Positions 11,891 through 21,132 of a stretch of DNA of 64,000 nt are shown piece by piece. The number at the start of each line of letters is the position of its first letter. The stretch's first letter is position 1. The position numbers and the translations under genes were made by a program. This DNA is from Brevundimonas sp. (GTDB lineage Bacteria; Pseudomonadota; Alphaproteobacteria; Caulobacterales; Caulobacteraceae). The stretch is taken from assembly GCF_027487935.1 (NCBI RefSeq), contig NZ_JAIYCP010000015.1, positions 100,571-164,570 on the forward strand. The letters are read 5' to 3'. The notes below the pieces were generated by a model. The model saw only the letters and a program-made list of their open reading frames with translations. It made no database searches and was not told where the DNA came from.

Positions 11891-12582
11891 GCGACCCCCG
11901 TTTCAGCGCCGACGAGCCCTTCGGCGGCTTCGGCCCCGACGAGCTGCTGGATTGCTACGCGAAGGGCGTCTTCCCCATGGGCGAGGCCCGCGATGATCCG
12001 CGGATCTTCCTGGTCGAGCCTGAACAGCGCGGGATCATCCCGCTGGACCGGTTCCACGTTCCGACCCGCCTCAGGCGCACGGTCCGCGCCGACAGCGTAA
12101 CGGTCCGGGTCGACACCGCCTTCGACGCCGTCCTGGACGCCTGCGCCGCCTCCGGCCCGGGCCGCGAGGACAGCTGGATCAACGCCCCGATCCGCCGCCT
12201 GTACATCGAGTTGAACGCCCGCGGCCAGGCCCACAGCATAGAAGTCTGGCGCGATGAGCACCTCGTCGGCGGCCTGTACGGCGTCACCCTCGGCGGGGCC
12301 TTCTTCGGCGAAAGCATGTTCAGCCGAGAGCGCGACGCATCGAAAATCGCCCTCGTGCATCTGGTCGCCCGGCTGAAGCGCGGCGGCTGGCGTCTGCTCG
12401 ACACCCAGTTCCTGACCGGGCACCTTAGCCAGTTCGGCGCGATAGAGATCCCGCAGGCGGCCTATCTCGAATTGCTGCATGCAGCCTGCATGCGAAGGCC
12501 GAACGTCCGGTCAATGTTCAATCCCATGACCGGATCGGAAGCTCTGTTCTACGCCTTGCATCCGACGATCCAGGCATCATAG
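11887..12582 (+). CDS. aat: Leucyl/phenylalanyl-tRNA-protein transferase
   Basis: A 231-residue enzyme of the N-degron pathway that adds Leu or Phe to proteins with basic N-termini. Family similarity begins before the first ATG (11977): the preceding in-frame codons read [17 protein letters not shown], the conserved Aat N-terminus. No ATG, GTG or TTG exists in frame upstream of this block before accC sequence, so the likely start is CTG at 11887, overlapping the accC stop as CTGA and preceded by GAAGGGCGAAGG. Later blocks include [30 protein letters not shown] and [16 protein letters not shown]. The 3' end overlaps the convergent DUF2155 gene by 34 bp. Confidence 0.9.
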   Translation: MSDPRFSADEPFGGFGPDELLDCYAKGVFPMGEARDDPRIFLVEPEQRGIIPLDRFHVPTRLRRTVRADSVTVRVDTAFDAVLDACAASGPGREDSWINAPIRRLYIELNARGQAHSIEVWRDEHLVGGLYGVTLGGAFFGESMFSRERDASKIALVHLVARLKRGGWRLLDTQFLTGHLSQFGAIEIPQAAYLELLHAACMRRPNVRSMFNPMTGSEALFYALHPTIQAS

Positions 12583-13199
12583 ATCGGATGTTGGAGCCCG
12601 TTCACAGCCGGCGAAGAGGCAAACATCCACCCCCTGAAAATCTGCCGCGGCTCGCTGACCTGGATCACACCCCGCGACTGCAGGCTGACCTCCAGATAGG
12701 CGACAGCATCGGACACCTGTTCATCCGATGCAGAGACCTCGCAAGCCCTGGCACTGAAGATCAGCGTCCTCTGGAAACGGACCGGGCGACCCCCAACCTC
12801 AACCTCGAACCGCATGGATTCGGCCGTGATCTTGTCGATTGCCTGGACGATGGCCACCCGACGGCGCTGTCGCCGCGACGGGGCGGTGACGGCATCCGCT
12901 CGCGTCGCCGGCACCTCGACAGCCGGCTCCTCCTCGCCCGGGCTCTGATCAGACTCCGCGAGCTCGGTTTGAGGGGTGCCCGGGCTCGCCGCGACCGGTG
13001 CCACAGGTCCCGGTGTCGTTTCCGGTGCGGACTCGATCGGCAGTGTTTGGGCAGTGGTCTGGCGGTTCAAGGCAGCAGTTGGCTCCTCGATCGGGACCGC
13101 GTCCTGCGGCAACTCATTGATAACGGCGGCCAGAACCGCACCGGATACCAACAGGGTTACAGCCGTGACCCCTCCAAGGATCGCGCCCCGGAGTTTCAT
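12549..13199 (-). CDS. DUF2155 domain protein (exported)
   Basis: A 216-residue protein. The N-terminal hydrophobic segment (about 6-25) is a signal peptide or anchor. A low-complexity Pro/Glu/Thr-rich stretch (about 35-105) precedes a C-terminal DUF2155 domain (about 115-216) recognised by [10 protein letters not shown], two conserved Cys (ARACEVSAS and VGCKA end), and [19 protein letters not shown]. The family function is unknown, but the gene is conserved next to the complex I NDUFA12 gene in alphaproteobacteria. It overlaps that gene by 4 bp (ATGA), so translation is probably coupled. Confidence 0.88.
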   Translation of the reverse strand: MKLRGAILGGVTAVTLLVSGAVLAAVINELPQDAVPIEEPTAALNRQTTAQTLPIESAPETTPGPVAPVAASPGTPQTELAESDQSPGEEEPAVEVPATRADAVTAPSRRQRRRVAIVQAIDKITAESMRFEVEVGGRPVRFQRTLIFSARACEVSASDEQVSDAVAYLEVSLQSRGVIQVSEPRQIFRGWMFASSPAVNGLQHPIYDAWIVGCKA

Positions 13200-13588
13200 T
13201 CGGGACGCCAGGCTTGATAGTCGCCAGTCGCGGGTGGCCGGACGCCATCAGCAACCAGCGAGCCCTTCGGCCGCCACGCCATCGGCGTGCCGGTCAGGTT
13301 GGGCAGATGATCTTCTTCCCATTTGCGTCTCGGCAATGGCTGATCTGTCGGCAGTTCATCAAAGGTATAGTGCAGCCAGCCATGCCAGTCCGGCGGCACC
13401 TTCGACGCATCGGCATAGCCATTGTAAGTCACCCAACGACGACGCCGACCATCATAGCTGGAGCGGTCGCGCGACAGATAGTAGCGGTTCCCGAACTCAT
13501 CCGTGCCCACGTGCTCGCCACGCTTGGCAATGGTGAAGAAGGTGCCGATGGTGGCACCGCTGGTCCAGCCGAAAATCCTGCCTAGCAC
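13196..13588 (-). CDS. NADH:ubiquinone oxidoreductase subunit NDUFA12
   Basis: A 130-residue homologue of the mitochondrial complex I accessory subunit NDUFA12 (B17.2). It is recognised by LGRIFGWTSGATIGT at the start, VGTDEFGNRYYLS, RRRRWVTYNGYADASKVPPDWHGWLHYT, and the C-terminal HLPNLTGTPMAWRPKGSL. I prefer the GTG at 13588 because family proteins begin just before this block; an in-frame start at 13726 would add 46 residues without family similarity. It is translationally coupled to the DUF2155 gene. Confidence 0.9.
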   Translation of the reverse strand: MLGRIFGWTSGATIGTFFTIAKRGEHVGTDEFGNRYYLSRDRSSYDGRRRRWVTYNGYADASKVPPDWHGWLHYTFDELPTDQPLPRRKWEEDHLPNLTGTPMAWRPKGSLVADGVRPPATGDYQAWRPE

Positions 13589-13795
13589 GTCGGAAGTCCA
13601 CCCAAGCTTGGTCGCTCGGCGAAGGCCGGCGTTGGTGAACGTATCATAGAAAGCGGTGACGCCTGCGTCCAGCACCACGCACACAGCTTTCACCTCAACA
13701 TCTTGGGGGTAACCGAGCAAAGACACGCCAGATTTATTGCCGATCAGGCGGACAGCCCGCTAACCTGACAGACAGGCCAAATACGGGACCGCCGC

Positions 13796-16201
13796 ATGCG
13801 CTTTCCATTCGCTTTCCAAGCCGCTTCGATGGATCGGCCGGTTCGTGAGATTGAGCGAGCGAACCGCATTGTCAGTGTGCGCGCGCCTGAGGGCTGGCCA
13901 GATGTCCAGGTCGAGGCATGGCTGGATTGGGCCGACGCCGAAGGGCTTCGTTGGGAAAGCGATGATGGCCTTGTGGAAGTCATGCTCGCCTGGGCCCGCC
14001 GTTTTGACCCCGCGAAGGCAGAGAGCCTCGCAGCAACCATGCTGCTGGGACTGGCCACACCCTCACGCCCAACGCAGATTTCGGCCAGCGTGACCGATCT
14101 GTCTGAGCCCGACGCATCCCGAAGGCTTCGGGCAGCCTCAGCGCTGCGAAGGGGCCAACGACTGGCTGCCGGAGCCATTGATGCCGCAGCGGCGGGACTC
14201 CAACGGGTGACTGACGCCGTGTACCGTTGTGAAGGCCAGCGTAGCGACTGCGGCGACCCGCTGAAAAATCCCGCCCTGATGCGGGCTGCCCTTGCCGCAA
14301 GAAGCATGGGAGCCGCCGACCCAGACATTGTTCGGGCCATTCAGGGTGAGCGGTTCGACGTCGCTCAGCCGCCACTGTTGCCTGCACCTCCACTCCTGGC
14401 GCTCGCCGACCGGGCCATGGTCGCCTCCGGCGCGCCCGAAGCCCTGGCAGCCGCTGAGGCCGGTCTGGACGGTGACCTGATTTTGGTATTCGACCCGGAA
14501 ACTGCCGAGGCCGTGTCCAGCTCTCCCAGGGTCCCGGCGGTCCTTCTTTCTCTTTCCGCGCTGAAGCAGGCCGTCGGGCCGCAGTTTGAACCCGTACTCT
14601 CAGAACTGGTCCACCTCTGGACGACAGCCCTCTCAGGGGCTGGAAATCCGGTCGTGGCCATAGGGCTCGGAGGACTGGCCGATCACGTGCTTGGCAGCGC
14701 CCCATCAAGCGAGATCTCCTGGGTCGATGAACTTGCGAAAGGCGTCCAATCGGCGGCAGGCGATGTAACGGTCTCCCTGTTCGTCGATGACAGCGAGGCC
14801 GGTCTCCGGCTGGGTCTGACGCCGCTTTCGGTTTTCGAGACTTGGCAGACCGCGGATGGAAGCGTGTCACAACGCCTGCGATCCTCGGTGGCCGCTGCGA
14901 TTGCTCATCTGGGCGGCGATGTCGAAGCCGCTGAGCGTTGGCTTTTCGGACATCAAACCCTTTTTGAAGCGCCGGGGATCGATCATTCGGCCTTGCGGGC
15001 AAGGGGCTTTACCGATGTAGAGCTCGACGGGCTGGAACAGGCCCTCACTCAGGTCGGGACCCTGGCTGATGCATTCCGGTCGCCGACCCTTGACGCCGGT
15101 TTTCTACGAGATGTGCTGGGGTTCGATGGCGCAGCCGGCGAACTCCTGCCTCAGCTGGGTTTTTCCGCCAACGACATCGCCCTGGCGCAGGCCTGGACCT
15201 TCGGCCACGGTGATCTGGCCGGCTGGAGCGGCGCTCCGGATGGACTTCAGTCGATCCTGGCGGACTTGGCGAGCTTCGAGGCTGGTCTCCGCGCCAGGTT
15301 GGATACGATCAGTGCGATCCCGGACATCGCTCCAGTCCGCATCGACTGGCGCACCACACCGGCCCAAGCTGCGCGGCTCATGTCAGACGCCGCACGGGAA
15401 AGCAGGCGCGCCATCCGGCTGAAAAGGGCCGCACCGCCTTCCGGGCCGCTGCTCGATCTGGTCGAGGCCGAGCCGGCATCGAGACCCCGCCGCTGGGAGC
15501 CGGAAGCAAGAGCCGTCGAACGGATCGTGGAAAAGGTGGTCGAGCGAGACCGCACGCGCCGCAAACTGCCCGACCGCCGCAAGGGCTACATCCAGAAGGC
15601 AGCTGTCGGTGGGCACAAGGTCTATGTCCACACCGGCGAATATGAAGACGGAGAACTCGGCGAGATCTTCATCGACATGCACAAGGAGGGGGCTGCGTTC
15701 CGCTCACTCATGAACAACTTCGCCATAGCGATCTCGATAGGCCTCCAGTACGGCGTTCCGCTGGAAGAGTTCGTGGATGCCTTCGTCTTTACCCGTTTTG
15801 AGCCGGCCGGGACCGTCACGGGGAATGATTCAATCAAGTCGGCGACATCGATCCTCGATTACATTTTCCGGGAACTCGGCGTCTCCTATCTGGATCGGCA
15901 TGAGCTGGCCAATGCGGCACCCGATCCGCTCAGCGGCAACGGTCTGGGCGCACTGGAAGGCGATGCAAACACACCGGAAGCCGTGCCGGCCGCCCGTTTC
16001 ATCTCCAAGGGCTTCGCGCGCGGTACCGCAACGGACAATCTGGTGGTCCTGCCCTTTGGTCAGAAGCGGGAGATGCCGATGGTAGCCCCTGTCGCCAACG
16101 AGGCGGTGGCCTGCCCGGCCTGTGGTGACTTCTCGCTTCAGCAGCGCGGCGCCGGCTGGATCTGCGATACCTGCGGGGCAGCCCCTTCGATGCAGGGTTA
16201 G
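13796..16201 (+). CDS. Degenerate class II ribonucleotide reductase homologue (TSCPD domain protein)
   Basis: An 801-residue protein. Its last part (about residues 585-801) closely matches the C-terminus of adenosylcobalamin-dependent reductase Nrd[59 protein letters not shown], then two C-terminal CxxC pairs (CPAC, CDTC). Residues about 380-480 recall NrdJ ([23 protein letters not shown]). The N-terminal 380 residues are strongly diverged; [17 protein letters not shown] and [15 protein letters not shown] may be remnants. Typical NrdJ is about 1200 residues, and none of the catalytic-barrel signatures (NPCSE, PTGT-type loop) is present, so it should not reduce ribonucleotides. The frame is intact with normal codon use, so it is probably a functional derivative rather than a dead gene. 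The role is unknown. Confidence 0.8.
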   Translation: MRFPFAFQAASMDRPVREIERANRIVSVRAPEGWPDVQVEAWLDWADAEGLRWESDDGLVEVMLAWARRFDPAKAESLAATMLLGLATPSRPTQISASVTDLSEPDASRRLRAASALRRGQRLAAGAIDAAAAGLQRVTDAVYRCEGQRSDCGDPLKNPALMRAALAARSMGAADPDIVRAIQGERFDVAQPPLLPAPPLLALADRAMVASGAPEALAAAEAGLDGDLILVFDPETAEAVSSSPRVPAVLLSLSALKQAVGPQFEPVLSELVHLWTTALSGAGNPVVAIGLGGLADHVLGSAPSSEISWVDELAKGVQSAAGDVTVSLFVDDSEAGLRLGLTPLSVFETWQTADGSVSQRLRSSVAAAIAHLGGDVEAAERWLFGHQTLFEAPGIDHSALRARGFTDVELDGLEQALTQVGTLADAFRSPTLDAGFLRDVLGFDGAAGELLPQLGFSANDIALAQAWTFGHGDLAGWSGAPDGLQSILADLASFEAGLRARLDTISAIPDIAPVRIDWRTTPAQAARLMSDAARESRRAIRLKRAAPPSGPLLDLVEAEPASRPRRWEPEARAVERIVEKVVERDRTRRKLPDRRKGYIQKAAVGGHKVYVHTGEYEDGELGEIFIDMHKEGAAFRSLMNNFAIAISIGLQYGVPLEEFVDAFVFTRFEPAGTVTGNDSIKSATSILDYIFRELGVSYLDRHELANAAPDPLSGNGLGALEGDANTPEAVPAARFISKGFARGTATDNLVVLPFGQKREMPMVAPVANEAVACPACGDFSLQQRGAGWICDTCGAAPSMQG

Positions 16202-16265
16202 TCAACTTTTTGGTGTCATCGTGAAACCGTTCTGTCCGCACCTGAGGCCGAGACCGGAGCCCGCG

Positions 16266-16775
16266 ATGAAACTGATCCTGACCGTAGCCGCCCTCGCCGC
16301 CGTCGCCCTGCCTGCGGTCGCCCAGAACGCGAGCCAGATCGCGAGGGTGCGCGGGGGATCCAGTTGCGCGGGCTGCAACCTGTTCCAGGGCGCTTTTTCG
16401 GGCCTGGAAGCCCGTGGACTGAATCTGTCCGGGGCAAGACTGCGGCAGGCAGACCTGAGCCTCGCGGTGATGAACCGGACCCGGTTCACCAACGCGGATC
16501 TGCGGGACGTAGAGGCCTATGGCGGCGTTTTTTCCGGATCGCACTTCTCGGGTGCTGACTTGACCAATGCCAGCTTTGTGGGGGCCTACCTGGACGGATC
16601 GTCCTTCTCGGGAGCCAACCTCTCGGGGGTGAATTTCTCGGGCGCGTCGATGCGAGGCGCTACTGGACTGACCCAAGATCGTCTTGATCAGGCCTGCGGC
16701 GACGAGGCGACCCGGCTGCCCGTCGGCCTGTCCATTCCCCTCTGCCAGAGGCCCATGGACCTTACAGGGAATTAA
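16266..16775 (+). CDS. Secreted pentapeptide-repeat protein 1
   Basis: A 169-residue exported protein. The ATG at 16266 gives a signal peptide ending near AVAQ (about residue 20). After a short Cys motif (GGSSCAGCNLFQG) come roughly 18 pentapeptide units of the A(N/D)LSG type (LNLSGARLRQADLS, SGADLTNASFVGAYL), which fold as a right-handed beta-helix. A conserved C-terminal cap follows (LTQDRLDQACGDEATRLP). The same layout is repeated in the next gene, so the two are paralogues. Function is unknown; the signal peptide and Cys pairs suggest a periplasmic or surface protein. Confidence 0.85.
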   Translation: MKLILTVAALAAVALPAVAQNASQIARVRGGSSCAGCNLFQGAFSGLEARGLNLSGARLRQADLSLAVMNRTRFTNADLRDVEAYGGVFSGSHFSGADLTNASFVGAYLDGSSFSGANLSGVNFSGASMRGATGLTQDRLDQACGDEATRLPVGLSIPLCQRPMDLTGN

Positions 16776-16811
16776 GTAGGGCTGGCATGGGTTTGAGGTC
16801 ATGAAAGAGGC

Positions 16812-17729
16812 GTGAAACAGTCCGCTTCCTCCCTGTCCCGTCGTCTCCAGCCCGCTGGCCTTGCGTTCACCGCGGCGATGGCTTTTGTCGTTCTGGCGGG
16901 TCCGGCCGGGGCCGAGACCCAGCTGCAGTTCCAGTACCAGGATCGGGACGTCGCCCGCATGGTGTCGCTGGGTGGCAGCTGCAATCGCTGCGAGCTGTCT
17001 GGCCGGGATCTCACCGGCGCGGCCTTTACCGGCGCAGTCTTCACTAACGCCACCCTGGTCGGTGCCAATCTGCGGGGCGCCGAGTTGACCGGGTCGAACT
17101 TCTCCGGCAGCGACTTCAGCCGGGCTGACCTGTCGGGCGCAGAGATGGTCGGAGCAAATTTCACCGGGGCCAATTTCTCGGGTTCGGACCTGACGGGCGC
17201 AGAAGTCATCGGCGCGACCCTCGTGCGGGTGCGTCTTGCGGGAGCAGATCTCACAGGGGCTGCTCTGGATGGAGCCAATCTGAACAGCGCGGTCCTGACC
17301 GGCGCAGACCTCAGCGCGGCCGAGTTGAACGCCGTCACTCTGGCCAACGTGAATGCCCGATCGGCGGACTTCTCCGACGCGGAAATCGCCATGTCCGACC
17401 TGACAAACGGGGATTTCCGCTCGGCCGACTTCAGCAATGCGATCCTGAACGGGGCCCGCCTGACCGGAGGCCGGTTCGGCGGTGCAGACTTCGAAGGAGC
17501 TTCCATGGCCCGGACCGACATCCGGGGTGCGGACCTGTCCGGAGCCGAGGGCCTGAGCCAGTCGCAGATCAGCCGTGCCTGCGGCGACGCGGCGACCCGC
17601 CTGCCCGGCCGACTGACCGTCCGGGTCTGCCGCGGCGTCAGCATTGTGCGGGTCGCCCCGCCTGCAGCGCCGACACCACCGGTACCGCCCCGCTCGCGAA
17701 ACACGGTCGTCAGTAGCAGCGACCGCTGA
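16812..17729 (+). CDS. Secreted pentapeptide-repeat protein 2
   Basis: A 305-residue paralogue of the preceding gene, starting at GTG 16812 after GAAAGAGG. A signal peptide (about 1-34, ending AGPAGAET) is followed by GGSCNRCELSG, about 40 pentapeptide units (TGANFSGSDLTGAEV and similar), and the cap LSQSQISRACGDAATRLPG. A Pro-rich tail (APPAAPTPPVPPRS) then ends the protein. The repeat block is about twice as long as in protein 1. Likely periplasmic; function unknown. The two genes are 36 bp apart and probably co-transcribed. Confidence 0.86.
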   Translation: MKQSASSLSRRLQPAGLAFTAAMAFVVLAGPAGAETQLQFQYQDRDVARMVSLGGSCNRCELSGRDLTGAAFTGAVFTNATLVGANLRGAELTGSNFSGSDFSRADLSGAEMVGANFTGANFSGSDLTGAEVIGATLVRVRLAGADLTGAALDGANLNSAVLTGADLSAAELNAVTLANVNARSADFSDAEIAMSDLTNGDFRSADFSNAILNGARLTGGRFGGADFEGASMARTDIRGADLSGAEGLSQSQISRACGDAATRLPGRLTVRVCRGVSIVRVAPPAAPTPPVPPRSRNTVVSSSDR

Positions 17730-17738
17730 TTTCCGGCG

Positions 17739-19520
17739 TCAGACCTTCAGCGGCAGGGCCGCGCGAATGTGTAGCTCCTTGTACTGCCGCTCGGCCGCAT
17801 CGGACGGCGCGCTCATCAGCAGATCCTGACCCTGCTGGTTCAGCGGGAAGGCGATGACCTCGCGGATCGCGACCTGGTTGGCCAGCAGCATGACGATCCG
17901 GTCGATGCCGGGGGCCAGACCGCCGTGCGGCGGCGCGCCATAGCGGAAGGCGTTGAGCATGCCGCCGAACTGGTCCTCGACGACCGAGGCGTCATAGCCC
18001 GCGATCTCGAAGGCCTTGAGCATGATGTCGGCCTTGTGGTTCCGGATCGCGCCGGAGCAGAGCTCATAGCCATTGCAGACGATGTCGTATTGGTAGGCGA
18101 GGATATCGAGCGGGTCCTTGGTGGTCAGGGCCTCCATCTCGCCCTGCGGCATCGAGAAGGGGTTGTGCGAGAAGTCGACCTTCTTTTCTTCCTCGCTCCA
18201 CTCGAACATCGGGAAGTCGACGATCCAGCAGAATTTGAACTCGTCGTCCGAAATCAGGTTCAGGTCCTGGCCCAGTTTGGTGCGGGCGTTTCCGGCGAAT
18301 TTGTAGAAGACCGACGGATCGCCGGCGGCGAAGAAGGCGGCGTCACCCTTGCCCATGGCCAGGGACTTCATCAGGGCGTCGGTCGCCTCGGCACCGAGGT
18401 TCTTGGCGATCGGACCGCCCCAGCTTCCCTGGTCCTCGGACCAGAAGATGTAGCCGAGGCCCGGCTGGCCCTCGCCCTGGGCCCAACTGTTCATCCGGTC
18501 GCAGAAGGCGCGCGAGCCGCCGGTCGGGGCGGGAATGGCCCAGACAGCGTTCTTCGCGTCTGCCCCGAGGATCTTGTTGAACAGGCCGAAGCCGCCGTCG
18601 CGGAAATGGTCCGAGACGTCCTTCATCTCGATCGGGTTGCGCAGGTCCGGCTTGTCGGTGCCGAACAGGGAGATGGCCTCCCGATACGGGATACGGACGA
18701 AGGGATAGGGGTCGACCGTCTTGCCGTCGGCAAACTCCTCGAACACACCATGCATGACGGGCTCGATGGCCGCGAAAACATCCTCTTGCGTGACGAAGCT
18801 CATCTCGACGTCGAGCTGGTAGAACTCCAGCGACCGGTCAGCGCGCAGGTCCTCGTCGCGGAAACAGGGGGCGATCTGGAAATAGCGGTCGAAGCCAGAG
18901 ACCATCAGGAGCTGTTTGAACTGCTGCGGGGCCTGCGGCAGGGCGTAGAATTTGCCCGGATGCAGGCGCGACGGAACGAGGAAGTCGCGGGCGCCTTCGG
19001 GCGACGAGGCCGTCAGGATGGGGGTCTGGTATTCGAGAAAGCCCTGCTGAACCATGCGCTGGCGGATCGAGGAGATCACACGCGAGCGCAGCACGATGTT
19101 CTTGTGCAGGGTCTCGCGACGCAGATCGAGGTAGCGGTGCTTGAGGCGAATTTCCTCGGGATATTCGGGCTCGCCGAAGACCGGCAGGGGCAGTTCGGCG
19201 GCTTCGGACAGGACCTCGACGCCGGTGACGCGCAGCTCGACCTCGCCGGTCGGCAGGTTGGCGTTCACGACCGAGGCCTCGCGGGCCACGACCTCGCCGT
19301 CGACGCGGATGACGCTCTCGGCGCGCAGGCGTTCGACGGCCTCGAAGCCCGGCGTCTCGGGGTGCAGCACCAACTGCGTCAGGCCGTAGTGGTCGCGCAG
19401 GTCGATGAACAACAGGCCGCCGTGGTCGCGCTTGCGGTGGACCCAGCCGGAGAGGCGGACGCTGGATCCGGCATCGGCCAGACGGAGGGCGCCGCAGGTG
19501 TGGGAGCGGTAGGCGTGCAT
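17739..19520 (-). CDS. aspS: Aspartyl-tRNA synthetase
   Basis: A 593-residue bacterial-type class II synthetase. The start ATG at 19520 ([10 protein letters not shown]) matches the family; the frame continues upstream but without similarity. The OB-fold anticodon-binding domain (about 1-105, [20 protein letters not shown]) is followed by the catalytic core with [20 protein letters not shown] and motif 2 [10 protein letters not shown]. The bacterial GAD insertion is in the middle, and motif 3 [13 protein letters not shown] is near the end. alphaproteobacterial AspRS is often non-discriminating and charges tRNA-Asn too, with GatCAB converting the product; the gatCAB genes lie just downstream. 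That link is an inference. Confidence 0.97.
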   Translation of the reverse strand: MHAYRSHTCGALRLADAGSSVRLSGWVHRKRDHGGLLFIDLRDHYGLTQLVLHPETPGFEAVERLRAESVIRVDGEVVAREASVVNANLPTGEVELRVTGVEVLSEAAELPLPVFGEPEYPEEIRLKHRYLDLRRETLHKNIVLRSRVISSIRQRMVQQGFLEYQTPILTASSPEGARDFLVPSRLHPGKFYALPQAPQQFKQLLMVSGFDRYFQIAPCFRDEDLRADRSLEFYQLDVEMSFVTQEDVFAAIEPVMHGVFEEFADGKTVDPYPFVRIPYREAISLFGTDKPDLRNPIEMKDVSDHFRDGGFGLFNKILGADAKNAVWAIPAPTGGSRAFCDRMNSWAQGEGQPGLGYIFWSEDQGSWGGPIAKNLGAEATDALMKSLAMGKGDAAFFAAGDPSVFYKFAGNARTKLGQDLNLISDDEFKFCWIVDFPMFEWSEEEKKVDFSHNPFSMPQGEMEALTTKDPLDILAYQYDIVCNGYELCSGAIRNHKADIMLKAFEIAGYDASVVEDQFGGMLNAFRYGAPPHGGLAPGIDRIVMLLANQVAIREVIAFPLNQQGQDLLMSAPSDAAERQYKELHIRAALPLKV

Positions 19521-19907
19521 GGTCGGTTCGTCTTGGATTACAGGCCGCAAACGGCGCAATTCGGGAGGGCGGAAGGGCGCATCATCGCCCCGGAAAGTCA
19601 AGGTTTGCGGCCTGACAGGGGTCAAAAGACACGACCCGTCCGAAAATCCAGAAAAGCTGTCTTGTCGATACATTCGCCCCTTCGCCGCGCTGTTGATCAA
19701 CCGAGGCTAGCCGAACCCTGCGTCAGGAACGGACGCAGGCGCTGTTCGGGCCCGGGCTGGACCGATTGATGGGGTAAGACGGCAGCATCGGGGGTCGGGA
19801 AGACGCTGAAGATCGGGGTCGGGAAGACAGCCCGCGCGTCCACAGGCGCGTGACCTTGTCCACGGGCGTGCGAGCCGTCCCGTCCCCCGTCTGCTATGAG
19901 GGAGCCG
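19521..19907. other. aspS-hdaA divergent intergenic region
   Basis: No gene is supported in these 387 bp. It must hold the promoters of divergent aspS and hdaA. A spaced direct repeat is seen: ATCGGGGGTCGGGAAGAC (19787-19804) and ATCGGGGTCGGGAAGAC (19812-19828), about 80 bp upstream of hdaA. A short inverted pair CCTGCGTC/GACGCAGG lies near 19717-19740. Confidence 0.4.
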
Positions 19908-20591
19908 ATGACCGCCCGCCCCTCGCCCGCCGACCAGATGCGATTGCCGCTGCAGCGCGACCTGCCCGAGGGGGCCGAGGGTTTCGTCGTGTCGGACTGC
20001 AACCGGGCGGCGGTCGAGGCGCTGGCGGACTGGCCCAATCTGATCGGCGGGGTGATGGCGATCTGCGGGCCGGCCGGTTGCGGCAAGAGCCGGCTGGGAC
20101 AGATCTGGGCCGAACGGGTCGGGGCAGTGGCCATCCAGGGCGCCGAGGCCGCGCTGATCGATCCGCTGGGGCTGGAGGGGCGGCCGGTGCTGCTGGACCC
20201 GGCCCGGGACGTGGACGACGAGACCCTGTTCCACCTGATCAACCTGGCCCAGTCACCGGGCGGGGCCCTGTTGATGGTGGCGCGGTCGGCGCCGTCCAGC
20301 TGGGAGGCCACCCTGCCCGACCTGCGCTCGCGGCTGGATGCGGTCATCAGTGTGCCGATGGAGGTTCCCGACGATGCGGTCCTGTCGGCCATGCTGGCCG
20401 CGCGGTTCGCCGAGCGCGGCATTCGTCCGCAGAAGGATGTCGTGCCCTATCTTGTGCGCCGTATCGACCGGTCGGCCGCGGCGGCGGCGGATGTGGTCGA
20501 GCGGCTGGATGACCTGCACAGGCCGGTGACCCGGGCACTGGCGCGGGAGGTTGTGGAGGGGGCGGAGGCGAGCGGGGAGCTGTTTGAGTAG
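19908..20591 (+). CDS. hdaA: DnaA regulatory inactivator HdaA
   Basis: A 227-residue DnaA-like AAA+ protein without the DNA-binding domain. The ATG at 19908 follows GAGGGAG. The motif QMRLPL near residue 11 is the sliding-clamp binding sequence known from Hda proteins. Walker A is GPAGCGKS (about 53-60) and the Walker B region is RPVLLDPARDVDDE. In Caulobacter, HdaA bound to the clamp stimulates ATP hydrolysis by DnaA and prevents over-initiation of replication; the same role is inferred here. An overlapping frame (19850-20512) is a shadow. Confidence 0.92.
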   Translation: MTARPSPADQMRLPLQRDLPEGAEGFVVSDCNRAAVEALADWPNLIGGVMAICGPAGCGKSRLGQIWAERVGAVAIQGAEAALIDPLGLEGRPVLLDPARDVDDETLFHLINLAQSPGGALLMVARSAPSSWEATLPDLRSRLDAVISVPMEVPDDAVLSAMLAARFAERGIRPQKDVVPYLVRRIDRSAAAAADVVERLDDLHRPVTRALAREVVEGAEASGELFE

Positions 20592-20614
20592 ACTTCCGGG
20601 CTCGCCCAGTCTCC

Positions 20615-20752
20615 CCGTCATCCTCGGGCTTGACCCGAGGATCAAAAGACGGGCGAGGCTGGGCGATTGAGAATGCCCACGCGACAGCGACTCCAAGCCC
20701 GACTACGCAGCACCGGACGGTCTGATCCTCGGGTCAAGCCCGAGGATGACGG
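20615..20752. repeat. Family B inverted repeat element, copy 2
   Basis: Arms at 20615-20644 and 20722-20752, identical to those of the other B copies apart from the innermost base of the left arm. The element starts 23 bp after the hdaA stop. The interior motif near the right arm (CACCGGACGGTC) is the complement of the motif beside the left arm of copy 1, so copy 2 is inserted in the opposite orientation. Confidence 0.9.
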
Positions 20753-20798
20753 CCTAGACATTGGCGGCCGGCGACAAAGCACGGCGTCAGCGACCTGC

Positions 20799-21128
20799 TC
20801 ACTGGCGCGACCAGAACCTCCACCAAGGCCGCGTCCTGACCTGGATCCATTCACCGCCCCCGTCAGGCCTCTGGAATTCTGCCCCACCTATCGAAATCGT
20901 TGATTCAGACTGACCCGTGACTTCAACCAGCGACGGCTGAAACCAGGCTGACGGAAGCGTTCGGTCGAAGTCGACATTGATGGCGCAGTCGTCTTCCGCA
21001 TCACCGATGACCTCGACGTTCGTCAGGCTTACGGTTGTCAAGCCGAACACAACACCCTCGGCCCCGCCGTAGCCTGCCGCGTCCGTAACGGGAGTCGAGC
21101 GAATCTGAACGTTGTCGAACATCGGCAT
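20799..21128 (-). CDS. Hypothetical protein coupled to gatB
   Basis: A predicted 109-residue soluble protein (MPMFDNVQIRSTPV), rich in Thr, Val, Asp and Glu, with a pattern compatible with beta strands and an aromatic-basic end (PWWRFWSRQ). I recognise no family. Its ATG lies only 4 bp beyond the gatB stop on the same strand, so it may be translated by coupling. A second ATG is two codons in. The B2 repeat lies beyond its 3' end. Confidence 0.55.
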   Translation of the reverse strand: MPMFDNVQIRSTPVTDAAGYGGAEGVVFGLTTVSLTNVEVIGDAEDDCAINVDFDRTLPSAWFQPSLVEVTGQSESTISIGGAEFQRPDGGGEWIQVRTRPWWRFWSRQ

Positions 21129-21132
21129 TGGG

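Noticed and set aside
17925..19769. Plus-strand open frame of 614 residues
   Set aside because: It is antisense to aspS, whose motifs are unambiguous. Long antisense frames are expected in GC-rich DNA with strong third-position GC.
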